A DNA stretch of 6,048 bases from JBCCRH01 sp039208045 (GTDB lineage: Bacteria > Bacteroidota > Bacteroidia > Chitinophagales > Saprospiraceae), in the NCBI GenBank assembly GCA_039208045.1, contig JBCCRH010000381.1:1-6048 (forward strand), given 5' to 3'. The notes beneath the pieces are model-generated. The model was not told where the DNA came from. It worked only from the letters and a program-made list of their open reading frames with translations, and did no database searches. This document shows positions 1 to 5,603 of this stretch, one piece after another. The position numbers and the translations under genes are program-made. The stretch's first letter is position 1. Each line of letters begins with the position of its first letter.

Positions 1-1079
1 CAGAAACACTCAAGCGAGTCCATCCTGCTACCACACTCTTTATGATTGCCTCAAAAACCTTCACGACCCAGGAAACGATGACTAACGCCTTCACGGCCAG
101 GAGCTGGTTTTTAGCGGAAGCGAAAGAAGAATCAGAAGTAGCCAAGCACTTCGTAGCTATTTCTACCAACGCAGCAGGTGTTCAGAAATTTGGTATCGCA
201 GAAGAAAATATGTTTGGATTCTGGGATTGGGTAGGGGGGCGCTACTCGCTAAGCTCCGCTATTGGTTTGCCTATCGCTTCAGTGATTGGTTTCGAAGCAT
301 TTGAAGAGCTTTTAGAGGGTTTCCATAGCATGGACGAGCATTTTAGAACTGCGCCACTACCAGAAAATATGCCCGTGCTACTGGCCCTCATTGGTATTTG
401 GTACAACAATTTCTTTGGCGCAGAGACGGAAGCGATTCTACCCTACGATCAGTACTTACACCGTTTTCCAGCTTATTTCCAACAGGGCAATATGGAAAGC
501 AATGGAAAATACGTCGACCGCAGTGGCCAGAAGGTGAGCTACGAAACTGGGCCCATCCTTTGGGGCGAGCCGGGTACCAATGGGCAGCACGCTTTCTACC
601 AATTAATTCACCAAGGCACCAAGCTCATCCCTTGCGATTTTATCACAGCCGCCGTTAGCCACAACCCCATAGGTGAGCATCACCCCATCTTACTATCCAA
701 CTTTTTCGCCCAAACCGAAGCTCTCATGAAGGGTAAAACCGAAGAAGAAGTCCGCGCTGAACTAGCTGCCGCCGGAAAAGACGAAGCCGCCATCGAACGC
801 CTCTTACCCTTTAAAGTATTTGAGGGCAATCGACCTACCAACTCTATCATCGTCAAGCAGTTAACTCCTCGCGCCTTAGGCCAGCTCATTGCCCTATATG
901 AGCACAAGATATTCGTTCAAGGCGCCATCTGGAACATCTTCAGCTTCGACCAATGGGGCGTAGAGTTGGGCAAACAATTAGCCAAAAACATCCAACCCGA
1001 ACTAGCAGGCGACGCCCCAGTCACCACCCACGATAGCTCCACCAATGGGCTGATTAATGCGTATAAGGAGATGAGATAG
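1..1079 (+). CDS. pgi: Glucose-6-phosphate isomerase, C-terminal part (5' end outside window)
   Basis: This cytoplasmic enzyme interconverts glucose 6-phosphate and fructose 6-phosphate in glycolysis and gluconeogenesis. The reading frame is already open at base 3 (ETLKRVHPATTLF, then the ATG at 42), so that ATG is internal and the true start lies upstream. Counting from it, the first family signature is at residues 62-75 (DWVGGRYSLSSAIG) and the second at 301-311 (SFDQWGVELGK). The catalytic residues of the family are present: Glu176 in WGEPGTNGQH (codon 567), His207 in SHNP (codon 660) and Lys311 in VELGK (codon 972). These match the E. coli Glu/His/Lys set in order and spacing. About 190 residues are missing against the usual length near 550 for this long form, purely because of the window edge. 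The gene ends TAG and converges on the esterase gene across a repeat-filled spacer. Identity is essentially certain. Confidence 0.97.
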   Translation, partial: ETLKRVHPATTLFMIASKTFTTQETMTNAFTARSWFLAEAKEESEVAKHFVAISTNAAGVQKFGIAEENMFGFWDWVGGRYSLSSAIGLPIASVIGFEAFEELLEGFHSMDEHFRTAPLPENMPVLLALIGIWYNNFFGAETEAILPYDQYLHRFPAYFQQGNMESNGKYVDRSGQKVSYETGPILWGEPGTNGQHAFYQLIHQGTKLIPCDFITAAVSHNPIGEHHPILLSNFFAQTEALMKGKTEEEVRAELAAAGKDEAAIERLLPFKVFEGNRPTNSIIVKQLTPRALGQLIALYEHKIFVQGAIWNIFSFDQWGVELGKQLAKNIQPELAGDAPVTTHDSSTNGLINAYKEMR

Positions 1080-1097
1080 CGGGCAGGAGCGGGGGAG

Positions 1098-1230
1098 ATA
1101 GTAGGCAGTGGGCAGTAGTCAGTAAGCAGTGCATGGTAGGTAGTCAGTAGGCGGTGGGCAGTGGTCAGTCAGTAGTCGGTAGTCAGTGGTCAGTAGGTAG
1201 TGCATAGTAGATAGGCGGTAGGTAGGTACA
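1098..1230 (+). repeat. Left array of G-rich AGTRGKC heptads
   Basis: Units such as AGTGGGC, AGTAGTC, AGTAAGC, AGTAGGC, AGTGGTC and AGTAGTC follow one another, mostly in a strict 7-nt phase, with a few slips (for example the 4-nt AGTC unit near 1167) and two GCAT-bearing variants (AGTGCAT near 1128 and 1199). The array drifts to TAGGCGGTAGGTAGGT at its inner end. Phase-keeping variation of this kind points to replication slippage followed by point mutation rather than chance composition. Confidence 0.88.
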
Positions 1231-1238
1231 GAAGTGCT

Positions 1239-1268
1239 GTGACTTGAGCCTTCGGCTCTTTAAATCAC
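1239..1268 (+). terminator. Central hairpin, possible weak terminator
   Basis: At the centre of the palindrome lies a perfect stem GAGCC-TTC-GGCTC (1246-1258), followed by three T residues and flanked by a further pairing GTGA (1239-1242) with TCAC (1265-1268). On the plus strand this is a stem plus short T run, as expected of a modest intrinsic terminator for pgi. On the minus strand the T run is absent, so termination of the esterase transcript would depend on the stem or on the surrounding long palindrome. The hairpin is clearly visible; the terminator role is inferred. Confidence 0.45.
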
Positions 1269-1384
1269 CGCCCACCGCTACTGCTCAATGCCCACCGCCC
1301 ACTGCACTGTCCCCGCTACTGCCTACTGTCCACTGCTCACCGCACTGTCCCCGCTACCGCCCACTGCCCACTGACTACTATCTC
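1266..1384 (-). repeat. Right array of the same heptads, inverted
   Basis: The plus strand reads CCGCCCA, CCGCTAC, ACTGCCC, ACTGTCC, ACTGACT and similar units, the reverse complement of the left array. It contains an exact 16-nt direct repeat, GCACTGTCCCCGCTAC, at 1304-1319 and 1342-1357, offset by 38 nt, which indicates a recent local duplication. The array runs straight into the esterase stop codon at 1385-1387. Confidence 0.85.
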
Positions 1385-2782
1385 CTATCTGCTAACCACA
1401 ATCCGCTGTGCTCCTACCAGTACCTTCCCATCGTAGATATTAAAGATATAGGTGCCTTCTTGGAGGAAAGAGACATTAAAGGTATCCCCATCGATGATGG
1501 TAGGAGGCTGGATGAGGGTGCCGTTGACGGCATAGATCTGTAGTTTGGGTGCTTGGAGCACTCGCTCGGAAGAGATTTTTAGGATGTAATCGGTTGGATT
1601 GGGACTGAGGCGCACTTGCTGGATGGCTGGGCCAGCAGAGGTGATGCTGGTGACTTGGTCGAATAGCCATTCGTAGGCGGCGGGGAACTCTCGGCGCCAG
1701 TACCATTCGCTGTGGGCACCATCTGCATGGGTGAGAAAGAACAATTCTTCTGCACTAAAGCCCGCATTGATGCAGGTATTGTACATCGCTTGCATATTGG
1801 GCACCATCGTTGCACTTTCTGATTGGCCCGCCACAAAATAAATGCGTACATCTGCTTCTTTACCTATGCTGCTTACATGGCTGTAAGCTTCTGGTGCAAA
1901 CCAAAAGGCAGGGGAGAATATGCCCGCTTTGCTGAACACGTCTTGGTGTTCTATTAGCGCATACATACTGATCAGCCCACCCATGGAAGAGCCTGCTATA
2001 CCAGTAGATTCCCGATCTGGGTTGGTACGGTAATTAGCATCAATATGTGGCTTTAGCGTTTCGACTATAAAATCAATATACTCATCGCCTTGGCCGCCGC
2101 CATAAGTTGAGTTTACCCAAGGGCTGTATTCATTCAATCGATTGGCACCGCCATTATCGATAGCTACCACAATAGCCCCATTATCCCCATTCTCGAATAA
2201 ATCATTTAGGGATTCGTCTACTTCCCACTCTCCTGAAAAACTAGTAGAAGCATCAAAGACATTCTGGCCATCATGCATATACAAAACTGGATAGGTCAGA
2301 TCAGAAGTGTAATAATTGGGTGGCAGATAAATCCATACCTTGCGGTTGCGATCTAGCTGTGGCATGTAGAAATCGGTAGAAAGTACGGATACATTGTCGG
2401 AGGCAGTAGAATTATCGCCTCCCTGGTCTTCCCATGATTGGATGACGATATTCACCTCTTGCATTCCTCCATTGTAGTTGAGCGTTCGATTTGGGCGAAA
2501 GCCCCCATTTGCGCCTCCTTCTACGGTGGCCCAGCTTCCTCTGGTAAATTTGAACTCTAGTAGACCGGGGCTAGGCGTGAGGGTGAGGGTGAAGGAGCCA
2601 TCACTTTGTGCTACCAATTCATAGGCAGAAGCACCTGCATTCCAATTATTAAAATTACCAGCTACAAAGATGGAGGGATTAGCAGGGGTATTTGCCGGAA
2701 GGCTCGTTACTCTGAGGCTAAGCTGCGCAGCCAGGAACAGTGGTAAGCACAAAAAGAGAAAAAGCAATAGCTTTTTTAGCAT
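1385..2782 (-). CDS. Secreted esterase-family hydrolase with starch-binding-like domain and T9SS sorting domain
   Basis: This is a 465-residue, four-part secreted protein. Residues 1-20 are a signal peptide ending AAQ. Residues about 36-115 (IFVAGNFNNWN, then FKFTRGSWATVEGG and PNRTLNYNG) have the pattern of CBM20/CBM48-like beta-sandwich domains. Residues about 133-380 are an alpha/beta hydrolase of the putative esterase family (Pfam PF00756, which includes feruloyl esterases, S-formylglutathione hydrolases and enterochelin esterases). Its nucleophile is Ser266 in GSSMGG and its probable catalytic His is His357 in GAHSEW; the acid residue is less clear, possibly around Glu322. Residues about 390-465 (LSPNPTDYILKI to GTYIFNIYDGK and VVSR) form a type A T9SS sorting domain, so the protein should cross the outer membrane and be surface-anchored or released. 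The natural substrate cannot be read from sequence; a carbohydrate ester is an inference from the binding domain. It is monocistronic here. No Shine-Dalgarno is visible before the ATG. Confidence 0.9.
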   Translation of the reverse strand: MLKKLLLFLFLCLPLFLAAQLSLRVTSLPANTPANPSIFVAGNFNNWNAGASAYELVAQSDGSFTLTLTPSPGLLEFKFTRGSWATVEGGANGGFRPNRTLNYNGGMQEVNIVIQSWEDQGGDNSTASDNVSVLSTDFYMPQLDRNRKVWIYLPPNYYTSDLTYPVLYMHDGQNVFDASTSFSGEWEVDESLNDLFENGDNGAIVVAIDNGGANRLNEYSPWVNSTYGGGQGDEYIDFIVETLKPHIDANYRTNPDRESTGIAGSSMGGLISMYALIEHQDVFSKAGIFSPAFWFAPEAYSHVSSIGKEADVRIYFVAGQSESATMVPNMQAMYNTCINAGFSAEELFFLTHADGAHSEWYWRREFPAAYEWLFDQVTSITSAGPAIQQVRLSPNPTDYILKISSERVLQAPKLQIYAVNGTLIQPPTIIDGDTFNVSFLQEGTYIFNIYDGKVLVGAQRIVVSR

Positions 2783-2807
2783 GTTTTCAAATTTGGTGAA
2801 AAAAATA

Positions 2808-2815
2808 AAAATGTA
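2808..2815 (-). promoter_or_regulatory. Possible -7 box for the esterase gene
   Basis: Read on the minus strand, TACATTTT matches the Bacteroidota -7 consensus TAnnTTTG except at its last base. It sits 25 nt upstream of the esterase ATG. No good TTTG element is seen at the expected upstream spacing, so support is weak. Confidence 0.2.
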
Positions 2816-2866
2816 CCCAACCCTTTTTTAACAGTCGCTGTCTAGCTTTCTGTAAAAGGAATGAAG

Positions 2867-2875
2867 TATCTTTCC
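2867..2875 (+). promoter_or_regulatory. Possible -7 box for the lipoprotein-sigma factor operon
   Basis: TATCTTTCC fits TAnnTTTGy except for C in place of G and lies 42 nt upstream of the first ATG of the operon. A TTTC near 2847 is the only -33-like candidate, at slightly short spacing. If the operon is autoregulated by its own ECF sigma factor, the relevant promoter need not match the housekeeping consensus at all. Confidence 0.25.
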
Positions 2876-2895
2876 TTGCAAAAGAAAGAAAAAAA

Positions 2896-2905
2896 TTATC
2901 GATAA
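2896..2905. promoter_or_regulatory. 10-bp perfect palindrome in operon leader
   Basis: TTATCGATAA is a perfect inverted repeat beginning 22 nt before the lipoprotein start codon, in an otherwise A-rich leader. It could be an operator half-site pair, but a 10-bp palindrome in AT-rich DNA may also arise by chance. Confidence 0.2.
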
Positions 2906-2917
2906 AACGAAACTCTT

Positions 2918-4195
2918 ATGAAATACTGGAAACAATTTAGCTCTTTTTCGCTGACCTTAATTATTGCGTTAAGCTTATCAAGCTGTCTGAAGGATGAATG
3001 CGAATCGACCCGCTATTACAGCATTTGGGAACCCGTTTTTATGACGGCGGAAGAAATCAGACAAGACATCACAATACAGGCTCCGCAGGAGTTGCAATCC
3101 CCCGGCAAGATTTACTATTACCAAGATTATTTGCTCATTAATGAGAGAGGAAAAGGCATCCATATCTTGGATAATAGCAACCCTGCCAGCCCTATAGCGC
3201 TTTCATTTATTGCTATTCCAGGTAATAATGATATGGCTGTTCGTAATAACTTACTGTATGCAGATAACTATATTGATCTGATTACGCTAAATATTTCTAA
3301 TCCGCAAAATCCCGTCTACTTGACCAGAACAGAAGATGTTTTTCCTGCTCACCGGTTTGAAGAGGAGCGAGGATATGTGGTAGACTACGTAGAGACGGGA
3401 CAGGTGGAAAAGGTGCCTTGTGATCGATACGATGATGATATTGCATTTGAAAACGAGTTTGTTTTGATAGATAATAGTATGGCGGGTAATCCTGCATTTG
3501 ATCCGCTATCAAGCATCGTTAATACAACAGGTGTTGGGGGCTCTATGGCACGATTTGCCATTATGGGGCCTTATCTATATGCAATTGACAATTACTCTAT
3601 GGACTTATTCGACTTGTCGAATGCTACTCAGCCTGCATTGGCAGGAACTGTAGACATAGGGTGGGGAATCGAAACTATTTTCCCGTATAACGACTACCTG
3701 TTTATTGGCTCTATGAGCGGTATGTTTATTATGGATAATACCGACCCGTTGAACCCTACCCAGGTAGGCGTTTTTCAGCATGCACAGGCGTGCGATCCAG
3801 TTTTTGTGGATGGTAATATCGCATATGTAACGCTTCGCGATGGAAACGAATGCCAGAATTTTATTAATCAGTTAGATGTAGTAGACGTGACGGATGTAAC
3901 CAACCCTGAATTGCTAGCGACTTATCAGATGCATAACCCACACGGTTTGTCAGTAGCCAAGGATCATCTGTATATTTGTGAAAACGATCAAGGCTTAAAG
4001 GTCTTTGATGCCAGTGAATGGCAAAAAATCGCAGAGCGCATGGTGGCGCACGTCAAAGGATTTCAGGCGTATGATATTATAGCACTAGGGAATAAGAACC
4101 TAGCTATGGTGATTGGAAGTGATGGCTTGTATCAATTTGATATTACTGATCCAGCGGCTCCAAAGGAGCTGAGTGTGCTTTCAAAAAGCAATTAA
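2918..4195 (+). CDS. LVIVD-repeat beta-propeller lipoprotein, probably surface exposed
   Basis: This 425-residue lipoprotein has no enzyme motif. Residues 1-22 are a lipoprotein signal peptide with lipobox LSSC and lipidated Cys23. The residues after it, LKDE, contain the K-(D/E)-(D/E) pattern of the Bacteroidota lipoprotein export signal, which directs lipoproteins to the outer face of the outer membrane. The rest is built of about seven divergent LVIVD-type blades: each has a GL/D-x-hydrophobic-F/V-D strand, then (D/N)-x-x-x-P, then a strand. Examples are residues 80-100, 119-136, 228-246, 267-286, 318-336, 359-371 and 403-421. A long insert (about 135-215) with an acidic patch (DRYDDD, 169-174) separates blades 2 and 3. 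Such propellers usually mediate binding. It is the first gene of a tight operon with a barrel protein and an ECF sigma factor. The leader lacks a Shine-Dalgarno, usual for the phylum. Fold assignment is confident; ligand and role are unknown. Confidence 0.88.
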   Translation: MKYWKQFSSFSLTLIIALSLSSCLKDECESTRYYSIWEPVFMTAEEIRQDITIQAPQELQSPGKIYYYQDYLLINERGKGIHILDNSNPASPIALSFIAIPGNNDMAVRNNLLYADNYIDLITLNISNPQNPVYLTRTEDVFPAHRFEEERGYVVDYVETGQVEKVPCDRYDDDIAFENEFVLIDNSMAGNPAFDPLSSIVNTTGVGGSMARFAIMGPYLYAIDNYSMDLFDLSNATQPALAGTVDIGWGIETIFPYNDYLFIGSMSGMFIMDNTDPLNPTQVGVFQHAQACDPVFVDGNIAYVTLRDGNECQNFINQLDVVDVTDVTNPELLATYQMHNPHGLSVAKDHLYICENDQGLKVFDASEWQKIAERMVAHVKGFQAYDIIALGNKNLAMVIGSDGLYQFDITDPAAPKELSVLSKSN

Positions 4196-4208
4196 AAAAC
4201 CTGTTTAT

Positions 4209-5033
4209 ATGACTACTTTTCGCATCTCTTTACTATTGTTTTGTATTTCATTATTTGTTAGCGTTGCTCATGCACAAACGATTGATCCGGTTCAAATTGT
4301 GGATCGAGTATACCTAAAAAATGGCAGCGTATTTCAAGGGAAACTCTTGGATTTTGAATATGGGAAGACGGTGAGGCTAGAATTATCCAATGGGGAAGTG
4401 CTGGAGTTCTTGGATGAAGAAATTACCAAGGTGGTTCAAGAAATTGAGACTGGAAATGTAGCACTCCCTTTTAATGAAGAGGCCATACAAGAGTCGATTG
4501 ATGATAAAAAAGGGATACTGAAAAAGGAGAAAGTCTATGCTTTTAAAGAAAAAGGAATATACAATGTTACCTATTTCGCCAACTTGAATGGGCGTAATGA
4601 GGGGGGCATTCAGGTAGGCTTTGGGGCACATCATGTGCTGGGCTATCAGTTTAATCGTCTGGTTGGCGTAGGTGTAGGCTTTGGAGTAGATACCTACTCT
4701 TTTGGAGATGGCGAAACGGTTTATCCACTCAGTATTGAATATCGATCGTACTTAGCGAAAAAGCGGCTGAGTCCTTATGTATCCGTTAGTGCGGGTTACG
4801 GTTTTGCCTTTGCAAGTGAGGAAGACGGAATCGATGAGGCACAGGGAGGATGGATGATTCATCCTGCTATAGGCTATCGCTTAGGAGCGTCGAAAGGGGC
4901 CAATGTGGTGATTGATCTAGGCTACCGCTTTCAAGATGCTACCTTCACTTTCGTCAATGAATTTAACGATAGTAGGGAAGTGCGGGAGCAGCTGTATAAG
5001 CGGTTGACGCTCCGGCTTGGCCTATTGTTCTAA
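4209..5033 (+). CDS. Small outer-membrane beta-barrel protein with N-terminal SH3/Sm-like domain
   Basis: I do not recognise a named family for the whole 274-residue protein. The start chosen is the ATG at 4209, because it places a standard signal peptide (residues 1-22, cleavage after AHA) at the N-terminus. An upstream in-frame GTG at 4173 would add 12 residues and overlap the lipoprotein gene. Residues about 33-78 (RVYLKNGSVFQGKLLDFE, then VRLELSNGEVLEFLDEEITKV) look like a compact five-stranded SH3/Sm-type barrel, a pattern common before Bacteroidota outer-membrane proteins. A charged linker (about 90-115) follows. Residues about 117-274 alternate polar and aromatic or small residues in strands with GVGVGFGVD, SIEYRSYL, YVSVSAGYGFAF, HPAIGYRLG and VVIDLGYRF, ending LRLGLLF. 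The final Phe is the usual barrel-assembly signal, and the size fits an eight-stranded barrel. It lies 13 nt after the lipoprotein and 9 nt before the sigma gene, so it is almost certainly co-transcribed. Confidence 0.8.
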   Translation: MTTFRISLLLFCISLFVSVAHAQTIDPVQIVDRVYLKNGSVFQGKLLDFEYGKTVRLELSNGEVLEFLDEEITKVVQEIETGNVALPFNEEAIQESIDDKKGILKKEKVYAFKEKGIYNVTYFANLNGRNEGGIQVGFGAHHVLGYQFNRLVGVGVGFGVDTYSFGDGETVYPLSIEYRSYLAKKRLSPYVSVSAGYGFAFASEEDGIDEAQGGWMIHPAIGYRLGASKGANVVIDLGYRFQDATFTFVNEFNDSREVREQLYKRLTLRLGLLF

Positions 5034-5042
5034 AATCAGAAG

Positions 5043-5603
5043 ATGGCGGCATCCATGACGTATTCGGAAAAAGAGTTGGTAGAAGGGTGTATTGATAACG
5101 ATCGTCGTTGTCAAGAAGCGCTGTATCGTAAGTTTTTTCCAACCATGATGCGCATGTGCATGCGCTATGCCAAAGATGAGCATATCGCTGTAGAGATTGT
5201 CAATATAGGGATGCTTAGGGTGTTCAAAAAACTGGATACATTTTCGTTCAAAGGCTCTCTGGAAGGCTGGGTGCGCCGCCTCGTTTTTCATGCCTTATCC
5301 GACTACTATAAAAAGCATACCAAACCCGTCCACTTTCTGGAATTAGCAGACCGGGATGAGCCAGTACCAGCGAGCTCGCTGTCTGATTTATACCTAGAAG
5401 ATATCTTGAATCTAGTAGATTTACTACCCGACGCTTCTCGAAAAGTATTCCAGCTTTACGCTATAGAAGGGTATACACATGTGGAAATTGGAAAAATGTT
5501 GGGCATCAGTGACGGGACGTCTAAATGGCACCTCTCCGCAGCCCGCAAAAAAATGAAACAGTTGATTAAGCAGCATTACAATACAAGAAATTATGCAGGA
5601 TAA
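5043..5603 (+). CDS. ECF-family RNA polymerase sigma factor
   Basis: This 186-residue alternative sigma factor should direct RNA polymerase to a dedicated set of promoters, probably including its own operon. Region 2 covers about residues 23-92: the core-binding helix is around VEIVNIGMLRVFKKLDTF (50-67) and the -10 recognition part is FKGSLEGWVRRLVFHALSDYYKK (69-91, key residues W76, R78, R79, Y88, Y89). A linker with DEPVPASSLSD follows. Region 4 covers about 118-176: LPDASRKVFQLYAIEGYTH, then the helix-turn-helix (about 146-168) with GISDGTSKWHLSAARKK. There is no region 1.1 or 3, as expected for ECF factors, and no C-terminal extension. An internal ATG at 5055 is an equally reasonable start, since it begins directly at MTYSEKELVEGC. 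The stop overlaps the next gene, which is predicted to encode its regulator. Confidence 0.93.
   Translation: MAASMTYSEKELVEGCIDNDRRCQEALYRKFFPTMMRMCMRYAKDEHIAVEIVNIGMLRVFKKLDTFSFKGSLEGWVRRLVFHALSDYYKKHTKPVHFLELADRDEPVPASSLSDLYLEDILNLVDLLPDASRKVFQLYAIEGYTHVEIGKMLGISDGTSKWHLSAARKKMKQLIKQHYNTRNYAG

Larger units (their letters stand above)
1094..1385. repeat. Giant imperfect palindrome of degenerate heptad repeats
   Basis: The whole spacer between the convergent pgi and esterase genes is repetitive. The left half is a G-rich tandem array of a 7-nt unit close to AGTRGKC (AGTGGGC, AGTAGTC, AGTAAGC, AGTAGGC, AGTGGTC). The right half is the same array as its reverse complement (ACTGCCC, ACTGACT, ACCGCCC). 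The extreme tips, 1094-1116 and 1363-1385, are reverse complements at 22 of 23 positions. The right tip includes the last base of the esterase stop codon; the left tip begins 14 nt after the pgi stop. No open frame here looks like protein, and I see no target-site duplication or transposase. It resembles in unit size the heptanucleotide tandem repeats (STRR) described in filamentous cyanobacteria, but the unit sequence differs. Its function is unknown; it may act as a bidirectional transcript end. Confidence 0.9.

Noticed and set aside
398..658. 86-codon plus-strand frame inside pgi
   Set aside because: It overlaps conserved pgi catalytic sequence in another frame and its translation is unlike any family I know.
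1098..1385. CRISPR array
   Set aside because: The units are contiguous 7-mers with no unique spacers of constant length and no cas genes in the window.
1094..1385. Miniature inverted-repeat transposable element
   Set aside because: Ends are inverted, but no flanking direct duplication is visible and the interior is tandem repeat rather than unique sequence.
1244..1543. 99-codon plus-strand open frame across the repeat and the esterase 3' end
   Set aside because: Its first half is a translation of the low-complexity array (Pro/Thr/Cys-rich) and the rest is antisense to the T9SS domain; no protein-like pattern or start context.
2856..2877. AAGGAA ... TTCCTT inverted repeat in the divergent promoter region
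   Set aside because: A 6-bp stem with a 10-nt loop in A/T-rich DNA is easily a chance match; not reported as an operator.
4173..4208. In-frame GTG giving a longer barrel protein
   Set aside because: It would put 12 polar and basic residues ahead of a complete signal peptide and overlap the lipoprotein gene; the ATG at 4209 gives a normal export signal.
5022..5291. 89-codon minus-strand frame opposite the sigma gene
   Set aside because: It is a shadow of the well-supported ECF sigma coding sequence, with no recognisable domain.
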